Below, one piece after another: positions 17,033 through 26,120 of a stretch of 64,000 bases of DNA. A program made the position numbers and the translations under genes. This stretch comes from CBDFNC01 sp965249895 (GTDB taxonomy: Bacteria; Pseudomonadota; Gammaproteobacteria; Enterobacterales; CBDFNC01): assembly GCA_965249895.1 (NCBI GenBank), contig CBDFNC010000005.1, forward strand, positions 2,108,001 to 2,172,000. Reading direction: 5' to 3'. Position 1 is the stretch's first letter; each line of letters begins with the position of its first letter. Under the pieces are notes generated by a model, which had not been told where the DNA came from, did no database searches, and saw only the letters and a list, made by a program, of their open reading frames with translations.

Positions 17033-18568
17033 ATGAGCACAGCAAAGCAGCCTTTAGTGCTTTTAATTATGGATGGCTGGGGATATCGAGCAGATATGCC
17101 TGACAATGCAGTCTCTAACGCTAAAACACCTGTTCTGGACGGACTTAGCCAGAATTATGCAAATTCATTAATTTCCGCTTCAGGTATAGACGTTGGCCTG
17201 CCTGATGGCCAGATGGGTAACTCTGAAGTAGGTCATACCAATATCGGCGCAGGTCGCGTGGTTTACCAAAACCTCACACGTATCACCAAAGATATAGCCG
17301 ATGGTACTTTCTATAATAACCCGGTAATTACCGGCGCCATGGACAAGGCCATTGCTGCGGGTAAAGCCGTTCACCTAATGGGTCTGTTTTCTCCAGGCGG
17401 GGTGCACAGTCACGAAGACCACATTCTTGCTGCCATCGAGTTGGCTGCAAAACAGGGTGCTGAGGAAATATACCTGCATGCAATCACCGACGGTCGTGAT
17501 ACTCCGCCTCGTAGCGCTCAGTCTTCCATCGAAAAGTTTGATGCGAAATTCAAAGAGCTGGGCAAAGGTCGCATAGCTTCTATGGTTGGTCGTTATTACG
17601 CGATGGACAGAGACAATCGCTGGGAACGCGTGCAGGAAGCTTACGACCTTTATACTCTCGGCAAAGCTGAATATAAAGCCGGCAGCGCAACACAAGCCTT
17701 AGAAGCGGCTTACAGCCGCGAAGAAAATGATGAGTTTGTAAAAGCCACGGTTATCGGCGATGAAGCCGCTACTATCAAAGACGGCGATACAGTTATCTTT
17801 ATGAATTTCCGAGCTGACCGTGCTCGTGAATTAACCCGCTCTTTTGTCGATATTGATTTCACCGGATTCAAACGTGACAGCGAACCTAAGCTGGCCGATT
17901 TCGTTATGCTAACCCAGTACGCTGCAGATATTAACACCGTTTGCGCTTACCCACCGACATCCCTAAGCAACACACTGGGTGAATGGCTGGCGGATCACGG
18001 AAAAACTCAGCTGCGTATTTCCGAAACGGAAAAATACGCTCACGTCACCTTCTTCTTTAATGGCGGCGTAGAAGATTGCTTTACCGGCGAAGAAAGAGAA
18101 CTGATCCAGTCACCTCAGGTTGCCACCTATGATCTTCAGCCAGAAATGAGCTCACAAGAACTTACCGAAAAATTGGTTGGTGCGATTAAGGCCGATAAAT
18201 ACGACGTTATTATCTGTAACTACCCGAACGGCGATATGGTAGGCCATACCGGCGTTTACGATGCCGCAGTCAAAGCCTGCGAAGCCGTGGATACCTGCAT
18301 AGGTCAGGTGGTTGAAGCCCTAAAAGAAGTGGGCGGAGAGTGTTTAATTACAGCAGACCATGGTAATGCCGAGCAGATGATCGACCCGGCAACGGGCGGC
18401 GTACATACAGCGCACACCAGCCTCCCGGTACCGCTTATCTACGTAGGTCGTGATGCTGAAATCGTTGAAGGCGGTAAGCTCAGCGATCTGGCGCCAACCA
18501 TGCTAAATTTGATGGGAATGGAAATTCCTGCTGAAATGACTGGTAAGGTCCTGACGAATTTGAAATAA
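17033..18568 (+). CDS. gpmM: 2,3-bisphosphoglycerate-independent phosphoglycerate mutase
   Basis: 511 residues, the family norm. Metal and catalytic motifs are present: LIMDGWG near the N-terminus, the phosphoserine loop MGNSEVGHTNIGAGR (Ser64), HAITDGRDTPPRSA, MNFRADRARE, and the C-terminal metal site LITADHGNAEQM and THTSLPVPL-like AHTSLPVPLIYVG. It interconverts 3- and 2-phosphoglycerate in glycolysis with Mn2+. The start has a strong AAGGGG site. envC follows after 9 bp, but a strong terminator hairpin lies inside the beginning of envC. Confidence 0.97.
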   Translation: MSTAKQPLVLLIMDGWGYRADMPDNAVSNAKTPVLDGLSQNYANSLISASGIDVGLPDGQMGNSEVGHTNIGAGRVVYQNLTRITKDIADGTFYNNPVITGAMDKAIAAGKAVHLMGLFSPGGVHSHEDHILAAIELAAKQGAEEIYLHAITDGRDTPPRSAQSSIEKFDAKFKELGKGRIASMVGRYYAMDRDNRWERVQEAYDLYTLGKAEYKAGSATQALEAAYSREENDEFVKATVIGDEAATIKDGDTVIFMNFRADRARELTRSFVDIDFTGFKRDSEPKLADFVMLTQYAADINTVCAYPPTSLSNTLGEWLADHGKTQLRISETEKYAHVTFFFNGGVEDCFTGEERELIQSPQVATYDLQPEMSSQELTEKLVGAIKADKYDVIICNYPNGDMVGHTGVYDAAVKACEAVDTCIGQVVEALKEVGGECLITADHGNAEQMIDPATGGVHTAHTSLPVPLIYVGRDAEIVEGGKLSDLAPTMLNLMGMEIPAEMTGKVLTNLK

Positions 18569-18577
18569 TTCCTCTCC

Positions 18578-19747
18578 ATGTGGAGAAAGAATTATTTTAA
18601 TAAAAAAAACAGCCGCACAGATATTTATATCTCTGCGCTGTTTTTTTTGTGTTTGCAATTTTGCTGGGCGACACCCGGCTGGGCCCGTGATAAAGGCCAG
18701 GAAAGTGAACTACAAAACGTCAAGCAACAGATCAAATCCCATCAGGAAAATATTCAGCGCCAATCCGATGCTATGCTCGCTCTCGAACGGCAGCTGGAAC
18801 GCAGTGAAATCGAAATCAGCCGGATTGCGGCACAACTGGTCAACGCGGTGGCAAACACCCGACAGGCACAAAAACAACTACTGCAACTCAAATCCAAGGC
18901 AAAAGACCTCGCTAAGGCAAAACAGCAGCAGCAAGGCTTGCTGGCCAACCAAATTGCCAGTGCCTATATGGCGGGTCATCACGACTACTTAAAAGTTCTG
19001 CTCAATCAAGAAGATCCAAATAAAATGGAACGGGCAGTGAGTTATTATCGCTACCTCAACGAAGCCCGGCTTAAAACCCTGCAGCAATTTCAAAATACCC
19101 TGGCGGAGCTGGAAGATAACCAGCAACAACAAGTCGACAGTATTGATAAATTAAAGCTGCTGCAACAACAGAAGAAAGCCCAGCAAGGTGAGCTGGCATC
19201 ACAACAGAGCAAACGACAATCGACCCTGCAAAAAATTAACAGCTCTATCGATGCGGAAAAACAACAGCTCAAACAGCTGGAGCAGGCCGAAAAACACCTG
19301 GCGTCACGGATCCAACAGTCCAAGAAAAAGCTGACCAGAGTGCCAATGGATGGATTAAATGGTCGTAAAGGAAAACTGGCCCGGCCCACCAAAGGACGGG
19401 TAAAACACAGCTTTGGCAGCCGGCGAAGCGGCCAGCTAAGGTGGAAAGGACAGCTTATTTCCGCCAAAGAAGGCGCTCAGATTAAGTCGATTTCCCATGG
19501 TCAGGTGGTGTATTCCGACTATTTGAGAGGTTATGGCATGGTAATGGTGGTTGACCATGGTAAGGGTTATATGAGTTTATACGGACACAATCAGACGCTA
19601 TTACGTAAGGTGGGCGATAAAGTAAAACCAGGTGAAGTTATTGCCCTGGTTGGCCAGAGTGGTGGCCAGCACGAGGCAGGGCTATATTTCGAAATTCGCT
19701 ACCAGGGTAAACCTGTCGATCCGAAAAAATGGCTTAAAAGAAGATAA
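18578..19747 (+). CDS. envC: Murein hydrolase activator EnvC
   Basis: 389 residues. A long N-terminal signal region (hydrophobic core IYISALFFLCLQFCWA), two long coiled-coil blocks rich in Q, K and L (about residues 45-255), and a C-terminal LytM/M23 domain (HSFGSRRSGQLRWKG, VVDHGKGYMSLYGHNQTLL, GEVIALVGQSGG). In E. coli the LytM domain is inactive as an enzyme and activates amidases AmiA and AmiB at the division septum. Gene order gpmM-envC-yibQ is conserved in gammaproteobacteria. Confidence 0.92.
   Translation: MWRKNYFNKKNSRTDIYISALFFLCLQFCWATPGWARDKGQESELQNVKQQIKSHQENIQRQSDAMLALERQLERSEIEISRIAAQLVNAVANTRQAQKQLLQLKSKAKDLAKAKQQQQGLLANQIASAYMAGHHDYLKVLLNQEDPNKMERAVSYYRYLNEARLKTLQQFQNTLAELEDNQQQQVDSIDKLKLLQQQKKAQQGELASQQSKRQSTLQKINSSIDAEKQQLKQLEQAEKHLASRIQQSKKKLTRVPMDGLNGRKGKLARPTKGRVKHSFGSRRSGQLRWKGQLISAKEGAQIKSISHGQVVYSDYLRGYGMVMVVDHGKGYMSLYGHNQTLLRKVGDKVKPGEVIALVGQSGGQHEAGLYFEIRYQGKPVDPKKWLKRR
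18602..18648 (+). terminator. Strong intrinsic-terminator-like hairpin inside the 5' end of envC
   Basis: Twelve-base complementary arms, AAAAAAAACAGC and GCTGTTTTTTTT, with further pairing inside, ending in eight T. It overlaps envC codons 9-24. It could end gpmM transcripts or attenuate envC. Confidence 0.6.
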
Positions 19748-19830
19748 GTTCTCATTTTTTAGCTATAAACCTTTATTTTTCCGGCGTTTTTGGTAAAAAT
19801 GCTGCGGAACAATAAAATAAAGAAACAAGG

Positions 19831-20610
19831 ATGAATTGGATAACGTTTTTTTTGAGCCTTTTTGTGGCCACGGCAAGTTTGCTACCAGGCAGCAGTTTTG
19901 CACAACAGGGTAATTTGGCCATTGTCATCGACGATATTGGCAATAACCTGGCAGACTTCCAAGCATTGGAGTTACCTGTTGAAGTCAGCTTTTCGGTTCT
20001 CCCCTTTACTCCCCAGGCGTATGAGATAAGCCTGCAAGCCTACAAACAGCACAGAGATGTATTGCTACACGTCCCTATGGAGGCAAACTCGGGGAAGCGC
20101 TTGGGACCGGGAGCCCTGACGGAAGATATGACCGAGCAAGAGCTCAAATACAAATTGGAGCAGTCCATTGAATCCCTGCCATTTGTTATGGGAGTCAATA
20201 ACCATATGGGCAGCCGTCTCACTCGCCTTGATGCACCCATGCGCTGGACCATGGAAGTGTTACAACGGCACGACCTGTTTTTCCTCGACAGCCGCACCAC
20301 GCGCCATACCATAGCAGAAAAAACCGCTGAGCAGTTTGGGATCCCTACCTTAAGGCGGCATGTTTTCCTAGATAACCTGCGCACACCAGCCGCCCTCGAG
20401 AAACAGTTTAACTGGGCATTGTCACTGGCTCAACCTGGTCAAAGCATAGTGATGATCGCACACCCGTATCCGGAAACACTGGCATTTTTATCAGAACGGT
20501 TAAAGCAGCCACTACCAGCGGCCCGATTGGTGGCCATCAGCGATATCTTACCCGGGCAATATCAGTTACTGACAAAAAGGGAAAAAGAACAAAAAGCGCG
20601 TTCCAATTAG
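19831..20610 (+). CDS. yibQ: Divergent polysaccharide deacetylase family protein YibQ
   Basis: 259 residues with a signal peptide (ITFFLSLFVATASLLPGSSFAQ). The core has LAIVIDDIGNN, LPVEVSFSVLPFTPQA, DVLLHVPMEA, GVNNHMGSRLT and FFLDSRTT, the pattern of the divergent polysaccharide deacetylase family (PF04748). The substrate is unknown; its constant position behind envC suggests a cell-envelope role. The ATG at 19831 follows an AAGGATG context. Confidence 0.88.
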   Translation: MNWITFFLSLFVATASLLPGSSFAQQGNLAIVIDDIGNNLADFQALELPVEVSFSVLPFTPQAYEISLQAYKQHRDVLLHVPMEANSGKRLGPGALTEDMTEQELKYKLEQSIESLPFVMGVNNHMGSRLTRLDAPMRWTMEVLQRHDLFFLDSRTTRHTIAEKTAEQFGIPTLRRHVFLDNLRTPAALEKQFNWALSLAQPGQSIVMIAHPYPETLAFLSERLKQPLPAARLVAISDILPGQYQLLTKREKEQKARSN

Positions 20611-20631
20611 CCGGTCGTTAGTCGACATAAG

Positions 20632-20880
20632 CTAAGTTAATCGCTCAAGTTCAGTAATAAGAAGCAAAGCCTGCTGATCTGTGTTACCACATATATCCGC
20701 GCAAGGTTTAAAATCCCCGCAAACCTTTGGCCGCTCCGGCTTACCAAACAGTTTACACGGGTTCCTTTCATCCAGCTGGATACAAGGCTCTCCTGCCGCT
20801 TTCCCTCGCTCCATGCCTGGAATCACACTACTGATACTGGGAGCTATACAACAGGCTCCACAGCCTAACCGACATTCCAT
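20632..20880 (-). CDS. YkgJ-like cysteine cluster protein
   Basis: 82 residues with the CxxxCxxxxC-type pattern (CRLGCGACCIAPSISS), a later CIQLDE, and CKLF / VCGDFKPCADICG. This is the zinc- or iron-chelating YkgJ/UPF0153 family; function is unproven. It is convergent with yibQ, 21 bp away. Confidence 0.8.
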   Translation of the reverse strand: MECRLGCGACCIAPSISSVIPGMERGKAAGEPCIQLDERNPCKLFGKPERPKVCGDFKPCADICGNTDQQALLLITELERLT

Positions 20881-21074
20881 GATACCTATGGAAACAAAAA
20901 ACTATTACCCGGGATTTTATCACAACCTCTTTGCTCTTTTTGGCAAAGCCAAACTTGCTTAATGTTTAAACAAAAACTGGGTTCAGTTCATAGATTTACT
21001 TTATCTATTGAGTCTTAACTTTATATCTCCTTTACAATAAATCCTGGCTCAAAACTCGACACTAAGGATACCTG

Positions 21075-21488
21075 ATGAAGAAATCACTCATACTTGCACT
21101 GACATCTATCTTGCTGTTAGCCGGATGTGCCAATAAGCCACCCACCTGGGAAGGTTACTCTCAGGAGGAAATTGCCGCGTGGAAGGCACTGGATGTCGAG
21201 CCTGCCACCGCTATCGCATATAGCGCCGCCAATTTAAACGCCGAATCTGTGGGTAAATGGATAACAGCAGGTTTTACAAGTAGCCAGGAAATTATCAGCT
21301 GGACTAAAGCTAAGTTCGCTCCGGAGGCAGGAGCAGGTTGGAAAGCGACAGGCCTTAAACTGGCGGAGGCCTTAAACTGGCGTGATAACAAGTTTACCGC
21401 CCAGGAAACGAAAGACTGGCTGGAAGGCGGCTTTAACATCAGCAGCGCCAAGGAGAACCGCGATAAAGGCTTAACGCCTATTCAATAG
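21075..21488 (+). CDS. Putative lipoprotein of unknown function
   Basis: 137 residues. A lipobox (ILLLAGC, Cys19) follows a short positive N-terminus, so it is probably a lipid-anchored envelope protein. The mature part carries a loosely repeated unit built around W and A residues (EEIAAWKAL, AESVGKWITAGFTSSQEIISW, EAGAGWKATGLKLAEALNW), reminiscent of proteins with repeated 'W..aGF....a..W' units. Function is not recognised. A hairpin follows the stop. Confidence 0.65.
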   Translation: MKKSLILALTSILLLAGCANKPPTWEGYSQEEIAAWKALDVEPATAIAYSAANLNAESVGKWITAGFTSSQEIISWTKAKFAPEAGAGWKATGLKLAEALNWRDNKFTAQETKDWLEGGFNISSAKENRDKGLTPIQ

Positions 21489-21497
21489 ACTAATCCT

Positions 21498-21523
21498 CGG
21501 AGATCAGCCGACACTGATCTCCG
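21498..21523 (+). terminator. Hairpin after the lipoprotein gene
   Basis: Perfect 10-bp stem, CGGAGATCAG / CTGATCTCCG, loop ccgaca, ten bases after the stop. No clear T tract follows. Confidence 0.5.
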
Positions 21524-22043
21524 TATCTCATCACACCTCACTAGGCTAACATTCCCATATAATGCGCTTTCGCTGATATTTGACTAACCATACAGGTGCG
21601 CTAAAGCGGGAAAGCTAATTCACCTGTCCATCCATTTACCCCCTGAACTTCAAGCACTCACGGATCTGCAATAATTCATTCAGCTCATTTTCTGCAAGAG
21701 CAGTTAACTCATTACGAAATTAGTCCCAAATTAGATCAGCAGATCTAATGGACTTACCTGGCTAAATTTAACAACAGAGTTATTGCCGCCATCAGAGTAC
21801 AACAAACTGTAAAATGTGCCGAGTTATTCAATTTTTCGGTATGGAATGTGATCGGGTTAAGAAGTGTTGTCGGCGTTTTGCTATAGAGAATGAAGCTAGC
21901 TTAAAGGAACAAGGTATTAAGGTCGTATCAAATGTGCCAGCGGCTCATCGCTTTTATGCCGGGGCAAGGTTACACCGAGCGCAGCAATACTTTAAGCAAA
22001 TACAGCTAGTCATTAGTAGGCAAACCAGGTTTACCTGACTTTG
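21524..22043. other. Stretch without a supported gene
   Basis: Contains only a 74-codon open frame at 21814-22038 with no ribosome site and atypical composition, which I do not accept as a gene. No RNA, repeat or mobile-element end was recognised. Confidence 0.4.
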
Positions 22044-22622
22044 CTATTTTCCCGCCAATGGGAAGTCAGATAACATTTGCGCCACCAGTCCGTTCAGCCG
22101 ACTTTGGACTCCCGGCTTGGTTTGTTCAAAATCGGCAAACCCTTGCAGGGCAGTATGCCAATACACCTGTTGGTTTACCGGATTAAGCACAGCAATAACC
22201 ACAGTTCCTTTTTCGTAACGTTCTGGATCTTCACCGCTGCTCATTAAACCTGGCGACAAGCCAAAAAGCGCTCCTATCTCCTCATCCCGCATGCTGGGCT
22301 CCATCGCCACTAAGAAGCCCATCAGCAAATCAGCTTGTTCGGCTACAGGCTCAAAGCGATAGCCTTTTTGCTCCATGGCGGTGCGAACCGCAGCGCGGAA
22401 CTCTTTTTTTACCGTGTCCTGGTTAAACTTTTCATGTGGCGGGACAATATTAACCCGCTCCGTCCACGAATAAGTCCAGGAAGCCGGAATGACATCAGCC
22501 GGCTGGCTGGCGCTGACTATGGTTGTTCTTTTCGCTTTTTCCACGCTCACTTGCGCCTGACTTATGCTATCCGAGCAAGCTGTTAAGCCGAGTAATAGAC
22601 ATAAAAATAACGCTTTTTCCAT
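22044..22622 (-). CDS. DUF4136 family lipoprotein
   Basis: 192 residues from ATG 22622, which follows an AGAGAGGG site. The N-terminus MEKALFLCLLLGLTACSDS holds a lipobox, so the protein is probably lipid-anchored. The body (SWTYSWTE, VKKEFRAAVRTAMEQKGY, QADLLMGFLVAMEP, KGTVVIAVLNPVNQQVYW) matches the DUF4136 pattern, a family of envelope lipoproteins with unknown role. An in-frame upstream extension to 22709 lacks support. Confidence 0.75.
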   Translation of the reverse strand: MEKALFLCLLLGLTACSDSISQAQVSVEKAKRTTIVSASQPADVIPASWTYSWTERVNIVPPHEKFNQDTVKKEFRAAVRTAMEQKGYRFEPVAEQADLLMGFLVAMEPSMRDEEIGALFGLSPGLMSSGEDPERYEKGTVVIAVLNPVNQQVYWHTALQGFADFEQTKPGVQSRLNGLVAQMLSDFPLAGK

Positions 22623-22837
22623 TTGTTGCCCTCTCTTTTCCCGACTTCTTAGTATTGCCACTGCCCCTATTGACCCTTGAGTTGGATCAAGTCGTAACGA
22701 ATATAACATGGCGAGTTAAAAACTGAAGTGATATGGTGGCGTCCTCTGTTGGATCGGCGTTCAAAAAAACAACAATCACAGAGCGATAATATCTGTCCCT
22801 TAACCCTGGTTAAGGAATAAAGAGATTGGAGACGGAA

Positions 22838-23164
22838 ATGAATATAAATTATGGGCCAGGCCAGCAATGGCAAAACAAAGTGGATCACCTGTGGGGAGAG
22901 TTAACGGTGCTGGCGAAAGAACGTCGTACCATACCCCATGAGAAATTGGCGAATAAGCTCGCCGTCAGCCCACAGCAGTTAGATTTGTACAGTACCCAAA
23001 TATTGGATTACTGCAGGCAGAATCAGTGCCCGTCACTGATTGCGCTAATCATTCATCAGCATCACTCTGATCTAGCCTCCTGGGAGAGAGCCAAGGTATT
23101 CGAATTCGACTGGCTCAACATACATCAGCCTGGGAAAAAGCGACAACTGCAGGCAACCCATTAA
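22838..23164 (+). CDS. Hypothetical cytoplasmic protein
   Basis: 108 residues from ATG 22838, 6 bp after GGAG. It begins MNINYGPGQQWQNKVDHLWG and contains a possible helix-turn-helix (HEKLANKLAVSPQQLDLYST). No signal peptide or membrane segment. The family is not recognised; a DNA-binding role is only a suggestion. Confidence 0.5.
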   Translation: MNINYGPGQQWQNKVDHLWGELTVLAKERRTIPHEKLANKLAVSPQQLDLYSTQILDYCRQNQCPSLIALIIHQHHSDLASWERAKVFEFDWLNIHQPGKKRQLQATH

Positions 23165-23280
23165 CAGAATCGGGGAGCGCCATCCTACTCGACAATAAGC
23201 AATGCTTATCGAGGCAAAATATCGTTGAAAAAGAATAACTCTGCAAAGTAAGTCAGTTAGACGAAAGTCTAGGAAAAGCC

Positions 23281-23297
23281 GGCCACCTTAGGTGGCC
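23281..23297 (-). terminator. Terminator hairpin after the YdcH-like gene
   Basis: GGCCACC-taa-GGTGGCC, a 7-bp perfect stem 8 bp past the stop of the minus-strand gene, followed by a weak CTTTT run. Confidence 0.55.
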
Positions 23298-23304
23298 AGA
23301 AAAG

Positions 23305-23550
23305 TTAGCACAGACCGTTTTTTAGCATTTGATACAGCTTATCTTTAAGCTTTACACGTTTCACTTTCAGTTGTTCGAATATTTCATCACTTGTCGGCAC
23401 ATCGCGTTTTTCCAACCCCCGAATCATATGATCTAGCTGATGATACTCTTTGGCAGAACGTTGAAATTCTCCATCCACCATTTTAAGCTGGGCTATTTTA
23501 TCTCTATACTCTGGAAACTCATGGATAAGGCTATGATTTTCTCCCAACAT
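23305..23550 (-). CDS. YdcH/DUF465 family small protein
   Basis: 81 residues from ATG 23550, which sits after a clear GGAG site; an in-frame extension to 23613 is not supported. The sequence (ENHSLIHEFPEYRDKIAQLK, FQRSAKEYHQLDHMIRGLE, LKVKRVKLKDKLYQML) is the two-helix DUF465/YdcH pattern. It is cytoplasmic; the role is unknown. Confidence 0.85.
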   Translation of the reverse strand: MLGENHSLIHEFPEYRDKIAQLKMVDGEFQRSAKEYHQLDHMIRGLEKRDVPTSDEIFEQLKVKRVKLKDKLYQMLKNGLC

Positions 23551-23636
23551 AAATAACTCCTTTACGTTAAGGAAGATTGCACAAACGGGAACCCGCACTT
23601 TAACTATAGCCAAGTAGTCTATTGTTAAAATTGAAA

Positions 23637-24611
23637 TTAATCCCCGCTATCAGGCACCAGGGCCATTGCCTGTTCCACCACCCGCAAATCAGCCCCTTTT
23701 TTATGGGCGTTTTCACTCAGGTAACGTCGCCAGCCTCTTGCCCCAGGTTGCCCCTGAAAAATCCCCAGCATATGTCGGGTCATATGGTTTAGGTTTGCCC
23801 CCGAGCTTAACTGCCGCTCCATATAAGGCAGCATGGCTGTAACTATTTCACGGCGACTCGGCGGCTCTTTTTCGCTGCCAAACAAAGCCTGATCGACCTG
23901 AGTCAGGATATATGGGTTGCTGTACACCTCCCTTCCCAACATCACTCCATCGAGCTTGCTCAAGTGATCCTGACATTGGCCTAAAGTGGTGATGCCACCA
24001 TTCACTGCGATGGTTAACTCAGGGAAATCCCGCTTGAGCCGGTACACTCTGTCATAATCTAACGGCGGTATTTCACGGTTTTGTTTCGGGCTCAGACCTT
24101 TTAACCAGGCTTTTCGTGCGTGCACGACAAAAGTATCACAACCAGCCGCTGACACTTTTTCCACAAAATCGGTTAAGAACTCGTAGGAATCCTGCTCGTC
24201 TATGCCAATTCGGGTTTTCACTGTCACCGGCAGGCCAGAGACATCAGCCATTACCTTGATCCCTTGTGCTACCAGCTCGGGATCCGCCATTAAACATGCG
24301 CCAAAGCGGCCATTTTGCACCCGGTCGGACGGGCAACCTACGTTTAGATTAAGCTCGTCATAACCACGCTGTGCGGCGACTTCAGCAGCCTTTGCCAGAT
24401 CCTCGACATTACTGCCACCCAGTTGCAAACACACCGGGTGCTCCGCTTCATCAAAGCGTAAATAATCGCCTCTACCAAATAGAATCGCGCCAGTAGTTAC
24501 CATTTCCGTATAGAGCAGAATATTTGGCGACATCAAGCGGTGAAAGTAACGGCAATGTCTGTCCGTCCAATCCAGCATAGGGGCAATGGAAAAGCGCTGT
24601 AAGTGCGTCAT
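23637..24611 (-). CDS. dusA: tRNA-dihydrouridine(20/20a) synthase DusA
   Basis: 324 residues. FMN-binding TIM barrel with RFSIAPMLDWTDRHCRYF at the N-terminus, the catalytic Cys in NVGCPSDRVQNGRFGACL, KTRIGIDEQDSY, VHARKAWLKGLSP and AVNGGI. It reduces uridines in the tRNA D-loop. The 5' end is a known integration hot spot, and an integrative element starts right at codons 5-14. The present start codon and the codons before the att core come from the element; the displaced original start is at 33830. Confidence 0.96.
   Translation of the reverse strand: MTHLQRFSIAPMLDWTDRHCRYFHRLMSPNILLYTEMVTTGAILFGRGDYLRFDEAEHPVCLQLGGSNVEDLAKAAEVAAQRGYDELNLNVGCPSDRVQNGRFGACLMADPELVAQGIKVMADVSGLPVTVKTRIGIDEQDSYEFLTDFVEKVSAAGCDTFVVHARKAWLKGLSPKQNREIPPLDYDRVYRLKRDFPELTIAVNGGITTLGQCQDHLSKLDGVMLGREVYSNPYILTQVDQALFGSEKEPPSRREIVTAMLPYMERQLSSGANLNHMTRHMLGIFQGQPGARGWRRYLSENAHKKGADLRVVEQAMALVPDSGD
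24571..24596. repeat. attL-type repeat within dusA
   Basis: Begins TCCAGCATAGGGGCAATGGA and continues AAAGCG-like. It differs from the 33781 copy at three positions and encodes the conserved FSIAPMLD region of DusA. Confidence 0.85.
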
Positions 24612-24928
24612 GACTATATATTCCTTACCTTACAATTAGTTATAAGCATTACGCACTCTGTTTATTTCTGCGTATTTCTGCATATTTTGACCCGTTTTTA
24701 CATATAGATGTCCCCAAAGGGACATTATTTAGGGACATCAGGGGTCTAAAGTTGGCCGATTATACAGTCCGGCTTTAGCTGCTTCAAACATGATGCAGGT
24801 AAGCACCTAGAGAAGTATCAAAAGTTTTTTCTCAAAAATTAGGAAATGCTTCGAAAAAAATGTAATAGATATACGCATAGGCTGATTTATCAGCTTATGC
24901 ACTTCTTCCATACAATTTGAGGTGCTAA
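24612..24928. other. Element left end: repeats and integrase/dusA upstream region
   Basis: Non-coding. It holds TATTTCTGC twice, 10 bp apart (24663 and 24673), and AGGGACA boxes, including TTTAGGGACA at 24728-24737, that recur near the right end at 33646. These could be arm-type sites for the integrase. Transcription of dusA must now start from here. AT-rich leader precedes the integrase. Confidence 0.45.
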
Positions 24929-26017
24929 ATGGCGACTGTAACAATCGAAAAAGTAGAGAACAAATCTTCAACAAAATTCAAGGCTCGTGTGCGGTTAACC
25001 AAAAAAGGTAAAAAAGTCTACGAGGAATCAAAAACATTCCCTAAACATCTATTAGCTAAACGCTGGGCTGAAAAGCTTGTGGTACAGCTTGAATCTGACG
25101 GATCACCTCGAAAGAAAAACAGAATTAAAAGCTGCTCCATTGGTGAAATGATAGAACGCTATCTGGAGGATCCAGCGACAAACTTCAACCTAGGTAGAAC
25201 CAAAACCTACGTGTTAAGATCCCTGCTACACTACGATATTGCGCATATAGACACTACAGAAGTCACTGCTAACGACTTGGTTGAACATTGTCGTACAAGA
25301 GCTAGTGAATCAACTAAGCCCAAGCCACAAACAATTTATCAAGATGTAACTTACCTAAAGTCTGTGATGGAAGTTGCTGAAACTATGCTTAATATTGATG
25401 TAGACCTTAGCTATCATCACAAAGCAATTAATTCATTAGTCAAGTTTGAGTTAATCGGCAGAAGTGCTGTTCGTAATCGCAGGCCAACCGCCACAGAGCT
25501 TGAACAAATGACAGCAGGCTTACGGAAAAGAGAGAAAAGCCGCTCCTGTACAATTCCGCATGTAGACATTTTTACATTTGCTCTGCTCACATGCATGAGA
25601 ATAGGAGAAATAACAAGAATAAAATGGTCTGACTTCGACACAGAGCAAAAAACTATCTTAGTAAGAGATAGAAAATCTCCTAAAAATAAACGCGGCAATA
25701 ATAGTGAAATACCACTCGTTTCAGAAGCGCTAGAAATAATGCTGAGACAACCAAGGAAACCAGACCAAGACTTAATTTTCCCACATAACGCTCGTTCAGT
25801 CTCTGCTGGCTGGCAAAGAGTACGAGACATTCAAGGGATAAAAGATCTACGCTTACATGACCTTAGAGCAGAGGGAGCCACGAGACTCATAGAAAATAAT
25901 GTTGATATTGTCACAGTGTCAAAAATCACTGGGCATAAAAATATAGACATATTAAACAATATCTACCTCAGGGTGCATGGAAAATCACTCCATGAAAGGT
26001 TGAAATTAGCTTCTTAA
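24929..26017 (+). CDS. Tyrosine-type integrase of the dusA element
   Basis: 362 residues. The N-terminal part is a DUF3596/AP2-like arm-binding region, then a core-binding helical domain. The catalytic domain keeps the full set: Arg224 (CMRIGEITRIKW), His310 and Arg313 (LRLHDLRAEGAT), His336 (ITGHKNID) and nucleophile Tyr346 (NNIYLRVHG). It recombines the element with dusA. It is the first gene inside the element, reading away from dusA, as in other dusA-linked integrases. A terminator follows directly. Confidence 0.95.
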   Translation: MATVTIEKVENKSSTKFKARVRLTKKGKKVYEESKTFPKHLLAKRWAEKLVVQLESDGSPRKKNRIKSCSIGEMIERYLEDPATNFNLGRTKTYVLRSLLHYDIAHIDTTEVTANDLVEHCRTRASESTKPKPQTIYQDVTYLKSVMEVAETMLNIDVDLSYHHKAINSLVKFELIGRSAVRNRRPTATELEQMTAGLRKREKSRSCTIPHVDIFTFALLTCMRIGEITRIKWSDFDTEQKTILVRDRKSPKNKRGNNSEIPLVSEALEIMLRQPRKPDQDLIFPHNARSVSAGWQRVRDIQGIKDLRLHDLRAEGATRLIENNVDIVTVSKITGHKNIDILNNIYLRVHGKSLHERLKLAS

Positions 26018-26027
26018 CCCTGACATA

Positions 26028-26049
26028 AAGCCCCTTCAAGGGCTTTTTT
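26028..26049 (+). terminator. Intrinsic terminator after integrase
   Basis: AAGCCC-cttcaa-GGGCTT stem followed by a run of T, eleven bases after the integrase stop. Confidence 0.85.
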
Positions 26050-26120
26050 GTTTTTATCTGCTTTACCCTTGTAATTGCTCAAATTAATTCATAACTTTTG
26101 CTCAAACAAAAGTAACCTAT

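Noticed and set aside
21814..22038. 74-codon open frame on the plus strand in the gap after the lipoprotein gene
   Set aside because: No ribosome site, odd composition and no recognised motif.
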